Shown piece after piece: positions 1 through 6,963 of a DNA stretch of 35,197 nt. The notes beneath the pieces were generated by a model. That model saw only the letters and a program-made list of their open reading frames with translations, was not told the DNA's origin and did not search any database. Each line of letters opens with the position of its first letter. The stretch's first letter is position 1. The translations under genes and the position numbers were made by a program. Origin of the DNA: a virus; IMG/VR virus record IMGVR_UViG_3300036770_001490, positions 1 through 35,197 of that record; one strand, given 5' to 3'.

Positions 1-616
1 CTCTTAGCCAATTCGCCGCCGTCCCACCCGCGTAGATGTTCCACTTGTTAGTGCCGCTGGAGACTGCGCTAGAAAATCCAAAGATGTTGTCACCCCTAGT
101 CAAATCGTCGCATTGAAAACCATACTGATTAGTAATGGTTGAGCCAGCACCCTTTGTTCCGTTACTGGCGCTCAACGAATACATATTTGCCATCGTAAAA
201 CTAGCGGCAGCAGTGCTAGGCGCAGAAACAACACCTGACCCAGAAGTAGTTGCTCCCGACTGAAACGTGGGCGCAACATTCACACCGCGACAAGCCGTCG
301 ACCCTGTTAAACCCGTCGAAATGATATTAAGAGCATTCTGACTAACGCCAGCACCACCCACCCCCATATACCCATTCACCGTCACAGTGTCGGTGGAGGC
401 ATCGCCAAGGGTTGTATTGCCTGTGATGTTGGCATTACCTGCAACAGACAATAGGTTTGTGGGCGAACTCGTCCCAATCCCCACGTTCTGCGAAGCATCT
501 ACCGTTACCGCAGTCGTACCCGCACCCGTACCCGTCTTTAACTCCAGTATCCCGGTGTTGTCTGACGTTACCTGTACGCCATCGGTTGCATTACCCGCTT
601 TGATTACTGATGCCAT
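1..616 (-). CDS. Tail fibre / tail structural protein, 3' end outside window
   Basis: An open minus-strand frame starts with ATG at 616 and runs off the left edge after about 205 codons without a stop. The start follows AGAGGCGG and lies 10 bases past the upstream gene. The product opens MASVIKAGNATDGVQ and is rich in Gly, Ser, Thr, Ala and Asn, with stretches such as GVGGAGVSQNALNIIS. I recall this N-terminus from tail fibre or tail-associated proteins of uncultured marine and freshwater phages. No enzymatic motif is visible in the part present. It is the most distal gene of the virion block here, consistent with a distal tail part. Fibre is inferred from composition and position. Confidence 0.65.
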   Translation of the reverse strand, partial: MASVIKAGNATDGVQVTSDNTGILELKTGTGAGTTAVTVDASQNVGIGTSSPTNLLSVAGNANITGNTTLGDASTDTVTVNGYMGVGGAGVSQNALNIISTGLTGSTACRGVNVAPTFQSGATTSGSGVVSAPSTAAASFTMANMYSLSASNGTKGAGSTITNQYGFQCDDLTRGDNIFGFSSAVSSGTNKWNIYAGGTAANWLR

Positions 617-625
617 ATCCGCCTC

Positions 626-1396
626 TTAAATAACAACCCAGCGCGAACCGCTAGGCACAGTGACTGTGACGCCGTTGTCAATCGTAATCGGACCCGTGGT
701 CATTGCATTGTAGTTTGTGGTGATGGTATAGCTTGTGGTGACAGTCTGACCATTCTGGAAAAATATCTGATCTGCCCCGCCACCGGTAGCGCCACCACCC
801 AATGCACCCCATGACGATCCATTGTTTCCTTCGAATCGACTAAATGAGGTGTTATAACGAATTGCACCTTGCCCACCAGCTTGCTGCGCTGTGGTTCCTA
901 CTGGAATAACCAAACTACCTGTACCGCCAAACGTACTATTACCCGCTACGGTCAAAGCACCACTCAAATCCAAACTGCCCAAATGATCAAACTGGTAGGT
1001 GACATCCACCGCATCGTTGAATATCAGTGCGGTCTTGCCATTCGGGATGGTGACGCCTGTTCCAGCAACAATCACCCGAACGCTTTGATCGCCCGTAGTG
1101 CCGTTCTTGACGATGTAGTTTTTGGTAATCGCAGGGACAATCAGGTCTCTCGTTGTGGTCAAGCTGACGCTGGACGCAAGGTTCAGAAATACCGCACGAG
1201 CATCCTGAGCCGCATTCGAGTTACTGATAGTTAACGTCTTGTTGGCATCGGTAGTGAACGTGACCGTAACTCTGCCAACAATCGCCTGTTCCAACGCCGT
1301 ACCAAGGTTGGTATTGGTAGTGGTTCCCCAAGTGCCAACCTGCTCACCAAGTGCGATGAGTTCTATCTTTAGGTTGGTTGAGTATGTGGATGGCAT
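626..1396 (-). CDS. Tail fibre-like structural protein with GSRWVVI C-terminus
   Basis: 256 aa, ATG start at 1396. The N-terminus (MPSTYSTNLKIELIALGEQ, then GTWGTTTNTNLGTALEQAI) is one I recall from many uncultured aquatic phage tail proteins of unknown function. The rest is Thr/Ser/Gly/Asn-rich and probably beta-structured, with no Cys cluster, membrane segment or catalytic motif. The last 30 or so residues, ending NGVTVTVPSGSRWVVI, are clearly related to the C-terminus of the next upstream protein (1420-1911), so the two share an exchangeable end module. It sits between two other tail genes. A receptor-binding or fibre-assembly role is inferred, not shown. Confidence 0.7.
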   Translation of the reverse strand: MPSTYSTNLKIELIALGEQVGTWGTTTNTNLGTALEQAIVGRVTVTFTTDANKTLTISNSNAAQDARAVFLNLASSVSLTTTRDLIVPAITKNYIVKNGTTGDQSVRVIVAGTGVTIPNGKTALIFNDAVDVTYQFDHLGSLDLSGALTVAGNSTFGGTGSLVIPVGTTAQQAGGQGAIRYNTSFSRFEGNNGSSWGALGGGATGGGADQIFFQNGQTVTTSYTITTNYNAMTTGPITIDNGVTVTVPSGSRWVVI

Positions 1397-1419
1397 ATTA
1401 CTTTCCTCTTACAAAATAA

Positions 1420-1911
1420 TTAAATAACCACCCATCGGGAACCGTTAGCAACCGTTACCGTAATGCCATTCGCAACAGTAATCGTTCCTGCACTCATGCC
1501 GTTATAACCAGAGGCTACCGTGGTGTTTATATTAACAGTGTTGGAATTTAAGTAAATAGCCGCTGACCCTGCTCCACCATAGACTGCGTTGCCCTCATCC
1601 TCATAGGTTGACTTGCTTGCAGGGTAGGTAACAAAGACATCTTTGGTTCCTGCGGAGAAGTTAACCTTCGACCCACTGTTGGAAGACTCCAGCACCGTGT
1701 CTCTAGACAAGGTTGTGCCGCTGGAGGTGTACGTTCCAATACCCACTTCCCACTCATTCGTTGCCTGTCCAGCAATTGTGTAGTAGGTGGTGTTGCCGTT
1801 CCCGATGACTGAAAACGATTGAAAGCCTGTGACAGCCCCCGCAAGCGTGATCGTCCCTGTACCAGCAGTGGTCGTGGTTTCTCGGACTCGATCTTTAACG
1901 ACAAGTGGCAT
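1420..1911 (-). CDS. Small tail protein sharing the GSRWVVI C-terminal module
   Basis: 163 aa, ATG at 1911, one base after the TGA of the upstream repeat protein, so the two are probably translationally coupled. The N-terminal part (MPLVVKDRVRETTTTAGTGT) resembles short structural proteins of uncultured phages that I recall only as hypothetical tail proteins. The middle contains YTIAGQATNEWEVGIGTY, a predicted beta-rich stretch. The C-terminus ends NGITVTVANGSRWVVI, homologous to the end of the downstream 256-aa protein. An overlapping frame at 1548-1940 is a shadow with atypical composition. Virion location is inferred from neighbours and composition. Confidence 0.65.
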   Translation of the reverse strand: MPLVVKDRVRETTTTAGTGTITLAGAVTGFQSFSVIGNGNTTYYTIAGQATNEWEVGIGTYTSSGTTLSRDTVLESSNSGSKVNFSAGTKDVFVTYPASKSTYEDEGNAVYGGAGSAAIYLNSNTVNINTTVASGYNGMSAGTITVANGITVTVANGSRWVVI

Positions 1912-1912
1912 A

Positions 1913-2995
1913 TCAGTTTGATGTCTTTATGACATTCCAAGTGGTTGAGTCAGACGTATTAATTACCGACCATGTACCGCTGCTCTGCGCGTTAATTACA
2001 TTCCATGTCACCGACTGACTGTCGTTGATCAGGTTCCACAAGAGCGTCCCCAAGGCGCTGTCAGACGCCCTTGCCAACTCGGCTATGGAGCCGCCATAAA
2101 TCAACAGGGTGGATGTTGTTTCTGAACCTGACGCGCCTTCATTGATCAGTGCGCCAATATCAATAGCACCACCAATCAAGTCAGATGCGGCAGCATCTTC
2201 CGACAGGCTAACAACAAAAATCGTTCCGGCAGAGGGCTGATCCGATGCCGTAGCGGTTTCGTCAATGAGTGTCGGGAATGCAAAAGAACTAACAATCTCA
2301 TCCGAAGCGGTGACGGTTTCGCTGGCAGTTGCGGCAAATGTTGCTAGTACGGAAGATAACTCAGAAGCCGTGGCAGATTCGGAAATCAAACCACCAAAAT
2401 CAATCAGAGCCGAAACCTGTTCGGAGCCTGTTGCTGCTTCGTTTAAACTTCCTCCGATAATGATCGAGCCAGAAGCCTGATCTTGTCCCAAAGACTGCTC
2501 TGCTACAGCCGCATTAAATACCACGCCGGACGAAGCCGAATCGGATGCCGTCGCCGTTTCGCTGATCGTTGAAACGAAGACCACTCTCGCAATCACCGTT
2601 TCCGATCCCGTTGCAGTCTCGGCAATAGAAGAAGCAAAGTCAATCGAAGCTGCCGCCGTATCAGCGGCAGTAGCGGAGTCAACGATTGACCCTGTGAAAT
2701 CAACCGACCCTGAAACGCTTTCAGAGCCTGTGGCTAACTCAATGACAGAAACCGCATAAACGACCTGACCGCTAGTCGAGTCAGCGCCAGTAGCGCTTTC
2801 CGAAATGACGCCTTGGAAAACAACTGTTGCGGAAATGGAATCTGCTGCCGTAGCAGTTTCGCTCAACGAAGAGGCGAACGTAGCCAACGCATTCAGCGTC
2901 TCTGATGCGGTCGCGGCTTCAGAAATCGTTACCGCATAAACAGCGCCAGCAAGCGATGAATACGGAGCGGTCGCGTAGGGCAGCAGTCCAAACAC
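1913..2995 (-). CDS. Fibrous virion protein made of fifteen 20-residue repeats
   Basis: 360 aa with a GTG start at 2995, two bases after the upstream TAA. Residues 1-25 are a short leader. Residues 26-325 are fifteen consecutive units of exactly 20 residues, each beginning with an acidic residue and following roughly E-x-A-T-[AG]-[SA]-[ED], then a Ser/Ala segment and a hydrophobic end such as VVF...IS. Residues 320-360 are Trp-containing 11-residue repeats (WNVIN type). Nearly every residue is small or acidic, there is no Cys, and no enzyme motif is seen. Strict periodicity suggests an extended repetitive fold such as a fibre shaft or solenoid. Tail fibre or appendage is inferred from position. 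Confidence 0.7.
   Translation of the reverse strand: MFGLLPYATAPYSSLAGAVYAVTISEAATASETLNALATFASSLSETATAADSISATVVFQGVISESATGADSTSGQVVYAVSVIELATGSESVSGSVDFTGSIVDSATAADTAAASIDFASSIAETATGSETVIARVVFVSTISETATASDSASSGVVFNAAVAEQSLGQDQASGSIIIGGSLNEAATGSEQVSALIDFGGLISESATASELSSVLATFAATASETVTASDEIVSSFAFPTLIDETATASDQPSAGTIFVVSLSEDAAASDLIGGAIDIGALINEGASGSETTSTLLIYGGSIAELARASDSALGTLLWNLINDSQSVTWNVINAQSSGTWSVINTSDSTTWNVIKTSN
1916..2038 (-). repeat. 11-residue Trp repeats at C-terminus of the repeat protein
   Basis: From residue 320 the protein shows WNLINDSQSVT, WNVINAQSSGT, WSVINTSDSTT and WNVIKTSN. These are three full 11-residue units and one partial unit, with Trp, Ile and Asn in the same positions each time. 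The array begins inside the last 20-residue unit and runs to the stop codon, so it looks like a separate capping or trimerising tail. Confidence 0.8.
2021..2920 (-). repeat. Fifteen tandem 60-bp coding repeats (20 aa each)
   Basis: Counting from residue 26 of the 360-aa protein, every twentieth residue starts a new unit: EAATASET, ETATAADS, ESATGADS, ELATGSES, DSATAADT and so on to ELARASDS. All fifteen units are exactly 20 residues with no insertion or deletion, although they are diverged in sequence. The DNA copies are not identical, so the array is old and held in register by selection on the protein. Confidence 0.85.
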
Positions 2996-2997
2996 GT

Positions 2998-3177
2998 TTA
3001 AACGGCTTCTAGCTGAGATTCTTCAAACCAGCGCTGCTGCTTTACGCCAGCCTCATCAGTCCATTCCAGCAGGTAAAAGAAAGTGCCGTCTTCATCCATG
3101 CGGAGTGCAATGACTGGACCTTGCGGAATAACAGATGCCAGTTTGACATTCTGACCCTTAGTGTATTTCGTAGCCAT
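2998..3177 (-). CDS. Small conserved phage protein, 59 aa
   Basis: ATG at 3177, TAA at 3000-2998, 59 aa. The product begins MATKYTKGQNVKLASVIPQG and has FFYLLEWTDEAGV in the middle, ending FEESQLEAV. It looks like a small beta-barrel-type fold with an opening KGQNVKL strand, but I cannot assign a family. The gene fills the space between two virion genes and its stop codon lies two bases before the GTG of the repeat protein. The stop is embedded in a GTTTAAAC palindrome at 2996-3003. Function unknown. Confidence 0.65.
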   Translation of the reverse strand: MATKYTKGQNVKLASVIPQGPVIALRMDEDGTFFYLLEWTDEAGVKQQRWFEESQLEAV

Positions 3178-3186
3178 GTTTGCTCC

Positions 3187-3771
3187 TTATGCTGCGTCTA
3201 GGCTGAAGGTGTAAGTGACGTTCAAGGTGTCACCAGAAACAACAGCGCGGTCTCCCGGAGACTGAAAGTCAGAAGCCGAGAACAGAATGCCGGTCGTGCC
3301 GCCCTTGGTATTGTCGCTGGTCAAAAAAGCGCCAGCGATTGTAGTCGTGCCGTTGATAGAGAAAACAGCCACAGAAGCCGAGTTGCTAATCACCGAAGGA
3401 TCCGCAGTTGTTGCTGCACCGAAAGTACAAGTAGGACGGTTTGCTTGGCTATAGCTTGTATCTTCTGTCCAACCTGCATGAGAGGACATGGTGTCGCCAG
3501 CCGCAATCGTGGTGCTGGCTCCCGGACCTGTAATCAAACCAAGATACCAAGCGGCGGTATAGGCAGAACCAGAAAAATACTTGTCGTTCATGTCCTTCAA
3601 GCCGACATTCACCACAAGGTTTTTCGCCTCTTCTTTCCACTTCAGGTTGCCTTCTTTGTCGTAGCACTCAACCGAAAAAACGCCGCCTCCGCGAGCGCCC
3701 TCTTGAGATGCACCACCGGCAGCGGCTTCTGCGAAGACCTTGTCGGTGGATTTTGCTTTGCTGTTAATCAT
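3187..3771 (-). CDS. Structural protein, unknown function
   Basis: 194 aa, ATG at 3771. An Ala/Gly-rich N-terminal stretch precedes GVFSVECYDKEGNLKWKEEA and a region of alternating small and hydrophobic residues through to TLNVTYTFSLDAA. I recall similar proteins annotated only as hypothetical in uncultured phages with this gene order. No signal peptide, membrane helix or catalytic motif is present. Its position between the adaptor-like genes and the fibre genes suggests a tail or tail-tip component, which is inference. Confidence 0.65.
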   Translation of the reverse strand: MINSKAKSTDKVFAEAAAGGASQEGARGGGVFSVECYDKEGNLKWKEEAKNLVVNVGLKDMNDKYFSGSAYTAAWYLGLITGPGASTTIAAGDTMSSHAGWTEDTSYSQANRPTCTFGAATTADPSVISNSASVAVFSINGTTTIAGAFLTSDNTKGGTTGILFSASDFQSPGDRAVVSGDTLNVTYTFSLDAA

Positions 3772-3781
3772 TTCATGCTCC

Positions 3782-4198
3782 TTAAGAAATCCGAATCAAA
3801 GCCGAACTGCTGGTATTGGCAGGAAACTGCACCTGAAACGTTGTGGTTGATGTCCTGTCAGCACCAAAGTCCAAAACACAAATTGCCGCTCCACCGTTTT
3901 TGTAGATCAGCGCACCACGGGCTGTGAAAGCCCCGCTCCACGACACATCGCCAAAATCAATAAACGACACGCCATCAGAGATTGAAACAGACGGAGTAAT
4001 GACTTCTCCTCCTGCTGTATACCCGCTTGCCGACACCTCGCCATCTGTGGTGTATGCCGAAGTAGTCTGATCCAAGGTTGCAGCGTTCGTATAGAGCGCA
4101 ATCTTGAATACGTCGGTTGTGCCGGTAGCAAAATCAAAATCCGCGCTGGCAAGTCCCAGTTTAAACGTGTTGCAGGTGTAATTGCCGGTGAACGCCAT
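3782..4198 (-). CDS. Structural protein, unknown function
   Basis: 138 aa. Its ATG at 4198 overlaps the upstream stop as TAATG, so translation is probably coupled. The sequence (MAFTGNYTCNTFKLGLASAD, later DGVSFIDFGDVSWSGAFTAR) is rich in Thr, Ser, Ala and Gly and contains FARGALIY-like strands (TARGALIYKNGG), a pattern I recall from small virion proteins of uncultured phages. There is one Cys near the N-terminus and one near residue 107. No enzymatic motif is visible. A tail or decoration role is inferred only from the neighbourhood. Confidence 0.65.
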   Translation of the reverse strand: MAFTGNYTCNTFKLGLASADFDFATGTTDVFKIALYTNAATLDQTTSAYTTDGEVSASGYTAGGEVITPSVSISDGVSFIDFGDVSWSGAFTARGALIYKNGGAAICVLDFGADRTSTTTFQVQFPANTSSSALIRIS

Positions 4199-4905
4199 TA
4201 CTTGACCTCCATCCGGTATTGCCCTGATCTGTAGGCGTCTTGACGCTCCATGCCATCGCCCAAACGCTTGGCAAGCATCAATGCTTCGTTGTAGCGACCC
4301 ATATAGAGATTGACAACATCCACCTCTGATTTCATAAAGGATGCCGCTTCCATCATCGCGCCATACAGCAGCACCGAATCAAAGTTGTCGCCCAACCATG
4401 TCTGACCACTAGATGCCGTAGTGATCGACTCAGGGTAGTAGTAATAGTGCAACTCGACGCTATAAGCCGCATCCGGCGTTGGTCCCAAGAGGAATGTCAA
4501 CTCATTGGTGATGACGGGCGGGACGTTGTTGGTCGTGGTCGGTCCGAATAGCGCGTAGTAGTAAGGCTTCCCGGTATCGGTTGGGCTAGGGAAAGACTCA
4601 CGAATAAAGTTCACATCCTTATTCAACAAATACAAGTATTCGCCGGAGGTTGGGTCAATTACCGCAATGGAATAGACCGCCAAGAAATCTCCCGGAGAAG
4701 ACAGGTATTTATTGTTGGCTGTGGTTGTACCGGTAACGTTCTTACGAAGCGAAGGAAACTGAACCGAGTTGTAAATGCGCTGTTCGGCTTGCAGCACGAA
4801 CGTTGCAATTTGTTCATCAGAGGTCAAGCCCCCAGCGCCGACCGCCTGCGGGAAATCGTTCTCGCAGTACGCCTTGATTCGCGCTTTCAGTTCAGTGTAA
4901 TTCAC
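4198..4905 (-). CDS. Head-tail adaptor-like protein
   Basis: 235 aa, ATG at 4905. It opens MNYTELKARIKAYCENDFPQ and has the motif FVLQAEQRIYNSVQFPSLRK, followed by beta-rich segments and a helical C-terminal part (GAMMEAASFMKSEVDVVNLY). I recall this pattern from adaptor or neck proteins of SU10-like and uncultured podoviruses, which sit under the portal and join head to tail. The assignment rests on remembered similarity and position in the virion operon, not on a search. A tail tubular protein would be the alternative. Confidence 0.55.
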   Translation of the reverse strand: MNYTELKARIKAYCENDFPQAVGAGGLTSDEQIATFVLQAEQRIYNSVQFPSLRKNVTGTTTANNKYLSSPGDFLAVYSIAVIDPTSGEYLYLLNKDVNFIRESFPSPTDTGKPYYYALFGPTTTNNVPPVITNELTFLLGPTPDAAYSVELHYYYYPESITTASSGQTWLGDNFDSVLLYGAMMEAASFMKSEVDVVNLYMGRYNEALMLAKRLGDGMERQDAYRSGQYRMEVK

Positions 4906-4908
4906 CGA

Positions 4909-5103
4909 TTACCCCATCTTGGTGCTGTGACCAACGCCTTTGCTGGTGTTCTTCGTGCCACGAGTACGCTGAGTCTGCGTATTCGGGATGGCATTCGGAT
5001 AGCCAGTATTAGGGGTCGGCTGCGTGTAAGGCTTAGGCTGGACATACTTGCCGCATGGGTCAGCAGTCTCAGCCGGGAAATATTCGAACTTGTCGGTATT
5101 CAT
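4909..5103 (-). CDS. Small virion-block protein, 64 aa
   Basis: ATG at 5103, overlapping the upstream TAA as TAATG. The product begins MNTDKFEYFPAETADPCG, has a Pro/Thr/Asn-rich centre (PNTGYPNAIPNTQTQ) and ends with a basic Gly/Ser/Thr tail (SKGVGHSTKMG). It is probably largely disordered. I recall small proteins with the same type of basic STKMG ending in this position in related uncultured phages. Function unknown; linker or minor virion component is a guess. Confidence 0.6.
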   Translation of the reverse strand: MNTDKFEYFPAETADPCGKYVQPKPYTQPTPNTGYPNAIPNTQTQRTRGTKNTSKGVGHSTKMG

Positions 5104-5273
5104 TAGCCACCCCGCGAAGTAGAACGTTGGTTCATAGTGCGAGCAAGGTTGCGCCCGTACTTCTTCATTGCCTCGGAAGTTACGCCGCCCTTGGCGTAGC
5201 CTTTGCCATGCATGGATTTCTCATGCTTCTTGACTTCCTGCTTGGCGATCTTCTTCATCTTGCCAGTTTCCAT
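5103..5273 (-). CDS. Small basic protein, 56 aa
   Basis: ATG at 5273, TAA at 5105-5103 overlapping the next ATG as TAATG. Reading the complement gives METGKMKKIAKQEVKKHEKS, then HGKGYAKGG and MKKYGRNLARTMNQRSTSRG. It is very Lys/Arg-rich and probably helical, with no membrane segment. Similar small GRNLAR-containing proteins recur in this position in uncultured aquatic phages as far as I recall. It belongs with the other Lys-rich small proteins of the block. DNA or RNA contact inside the capsid is possible but unproven. Confidence 0.65.
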   Translation of the reverse strand: METGKMKKIAKQEVKKHEKSMHGKGYAKGGVTSEAMKKYGRNLARTMNQRSTSRGG

Positions 5274-5282
5274 TGATTGCTC

Positions 5283-5711
5283 CTATGTGGTTACTACCGT
5301 CACTGTACCTAATTCAATCCCAAGGACAAGATTGTTTGGGGTCAATCCATCATCATTTGCCCTCGACCCACCAACGGGAGCAAACCCCCACTGGAAAATC
5401 CTGCTACCGCCCTCCGGCGTACCCGTCTGGTTCTGATTCGGACCAGTGGTATTTACTAACTGCAAACCACTCAAACCTGATATGCGATAACTCAAATCCG
5501 GTCTTGGATTGCGAATCGCTTGAGGATCATCCACCGGATACATCCCCAACTGTAACTGCGGTTGATCAGGTTCCCAGCACTCTGGACAGACCAGAATGTT
5601 GACATTCTTGGTCTTGATGATCAGCCGTTTTAATTGTTTCAGCTTGAACCGGAAAGCGCAGCGGTCGCACTCTGCAATCGAGTTCTTGCCAGACGCAAAC
5701 TTGTTTCCCAT
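5283..5711 (-). CDS. Zinc-ribbon structural protein
   Basis: 142 aa, ATG at 5711. The N-terminal third carries a probable zinc ribbon: C-x2-C in IAECDRCAFRF (about residues 15-18) and a second C-x2-C in ILVCPECWEPDQPQ (about residues 42-45). The motif LGMYPVDDPQAIRNPRPD follows; I recall it in conserved hypothetical virion proteins of many uncultured phages. The C-terminal half is Gly/Asn/Val-rich and ends in a beta-like stretch, TVTVVTT. It lies three bases after the adaptor-like gene at 5715-6452. A structural zinc site in a tail or neck protein is the likely role. Confidence 0.7.
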   Translation of the reverse strand: MGNKFASGKNSIAECDRCAFRFKLKQLKRLIIKTKNVNILVCPECWEPDQPQLQLGMYPVDDPQAIRNPRPDLSYRISGLSGLQLVNTTGPNQNQTGTPEGGSRIFQWGFAPVGGSRANDDGLTPNNLVLGIELGTVTVVTT

Positions 5712-5714
5712 GCC

Positions 5715-6452
5715 TTACTCGATAAAGTATCTGCGCGGCACAAACCGGACTGCGGACTTGTCTCGATCCTCCTCAGTTGCGTACTTCCATTGTTCGTCAT
5801 ACTGAATCTTCAAAGCTGCCAGCATATCCGGGGCAATCTTCTGAGCAAGGTAATACGCCAGCCCAGCAATCATGCAGTTCAGGAATCGGAATGGAATGTC
5901 CTGCGTCTGAACGCCATTACCGGCATCCTGAATACGGCGCAAGCGCCAGTAAACAAAGGTGTAGTAGTTACTCTGGTCGGGCGCGGGCCAGACATAAATC
6001 TGTGGATGATCCACGCCCGTGGTCGTATTTGTCCCTGCGGGTCTGCCATTCGGAGGATAGGTCGCGCCCGATTGACGATCCACCCACACCTGAATCGGAC
6101 GCCCTGTGGCGTTCTTGTTCGGGATGGTCGCGTAGGTAGAAACACTGATCCGGGTGATCGTAAGGTCTTGCTGGTTCTGCCCTGTCCCGGTACGGGTAAC
6201 GTGTTCCAGAAGGTCGATGGTGTCCACAGGCAGTGGGTAGACAGACTGGTTTTCGTTTAAAGCAATCGAACCCTGCTCAATCGTCCAGAGGTTAACGCCT
6301 CGGTTTGCCCATTCGACGGTCAGCAGGTTTAAACTGCGACGGGCTGTACGCAGGTCGTAGCCTGTCCGCAGTTCTTTGCCGCAACGCTCGAACGCCTCCT
6401 CAACGATATTGTTGAGGTCTAGGTTGAACGATGCTGTTCCTGACGTTGTCAT
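5715..6452 (-). CDS. Neck / head-to-tail connector-like protein
   Basis: 245 aa, ATG at 6452 overlapping the previous TGA as ATGA. It begins MTTSGTASFNLDLNNIVEEA and contains ERCGKELRTGYDLRTARRSL, RRSLNLLTVEWANRGVNLWT and, near the end, EEDRDKSAVRFVPRRYF. I remember this pattern as a well-conserved neck or tubular-tail type protein of uncultured podovirus-like genomes, paired with the 235-aa protein downstream. No catalytic motif is visible. The pair are candidates for the adaptor ring and nozzle-proximal ring. The exact ring cannot be decided without structural comparison. Confidence 0.6.
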   Translation of the reverse strand: MTTSGTASFNLDLNNIVEEAFERCGKELRTGYDLRTARRSLNLLTVEWANRGVNLWTIEQGSIALNENQSVYPLPVDTIDLLEHVTRTGTGQNQQDLTITRISVSTYATIPNKNATGRPIQVWVDRQSGATYPPNGRPAGTNTTTGVDHPQIYVWPAPDQSNYYTFVYWRLRRIQDAGNGVQTQDIPFRFLNCMIAGLAYYLAQKIAPDMLAALKIQYDEQWKYATEEDRDKSAVRFVPRRYFIE

Positions 6453-6691
6453 TTGACCTTCCTGTAACTAGCCACCTTCTTTGCTACCTTCGGCGGCTGT
6501 GGAACAAACTGTTTGCCCTTTGCCTTACCTGCCCGCTTTGCCTTCGTTGTCGCCGCATATTCCGCTGGACTCAAAGCACTAATGGCTTTCTCCGGCAGAT
6601 AACGCTCTCCGGTCTTGGACGATGGCTTGCCTGACTTTGTGCGCCATTTCTGTTCCGTCCATGCCTTCAGGCTTTGTTGCGGGGCTTTCAT
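6449..6691 (-). CDS. Lys-rich small protein, DUF5872-like C-terminal half
   Basis: 80 aa, ATG at 6691 overlapping the upstream TGA (ATGA). The sequence SLKAWTEQKWRTKSGKPS, then GERYLPEKAISALSPAEYAA and a Lys-rich tail, matches my memory of DUF5872-type proteins of phages and giant viruses. In those, this part usually follows a WSARKAQLLAKKYKEKGGGY segment in one polypeptide. Here that first segment is the C-terminus of the preceding gene (6688-6963), so the domain looks split over two coupled genes. The function of the family is unknown; the strong positive charge suggests nucleic-acid contact. Confidence 0.65.
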   Translation of the reverse strand: MKAPQQSLKAWTEQKWRTKSGKPSSKTGERYLPEKAISALSPAEYAATTKAKRAGKAKGKQFVPQPPKVAKKVASYRKVK

Positions 6692-6963
6692 CCTTTGTAG
6701 CCCCCGCCCTTCTCTTTGTACTTCTTAGCCAATAGCTGCGCCTTACGGGCGCTCCACTGCCCTGCTGCCGTGCCTTGGGTTGCTGAACCTTTGATCTGGT
6801 TGAACAAGGCTTTACGCATTCCGGGCTTGGTGTAGTTGCCAGCCTGATTTACTTTGCTCTCGCCGCCTTGTTTAAACAGCTTGACCGGCTCGTTGCCGTC
6901 CCGCTTTTTAATCGACCTGATCTTCTTCGGGTTCATTGCACCCATACCACGGCTTGGCATCAT
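6688..6963 (-). CDS. Lys-rich small protein ending in WSARKAQ motif
   Basis: 91 aa, ATG at 6963 overlapping the upstream stop as ATGA. It contains NEPVKLFKQGGESKVNQAGN, GMRKALFNQIKGSATQGTAA and, at the end, WSARKAQLLAKKYKEKGGGY. The last segment corresponds to the first part of DUF5872-like proteins as I recall them. Two other parts (VKLFKQGGESKVNQAG and RKALFNQIK) also recur in small basic proteins of uncultured phages. The product is strongly basic and probably helical at its C-terminus. No enzymatic signature is present; role unknown. Confidence 0.65.
   Translation of the reverse strand: MMPSRGMGAMNPKKIRSIKKRDGNEPVKLFKQGGESKVNQAGNYTKPGMRKALFNQIKGSATQGTAAGQWSARKAQLLAKKYKEKGGGYKG

Noticed and set aside
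1548-1940. 130-codon minus-strand frame overlapping the 163-aa tail protein
   Set aside because: Shifted frame of the same strand with Arg/Pro-rich composition; the 163-aa frame has the coupled start and a conserved end.
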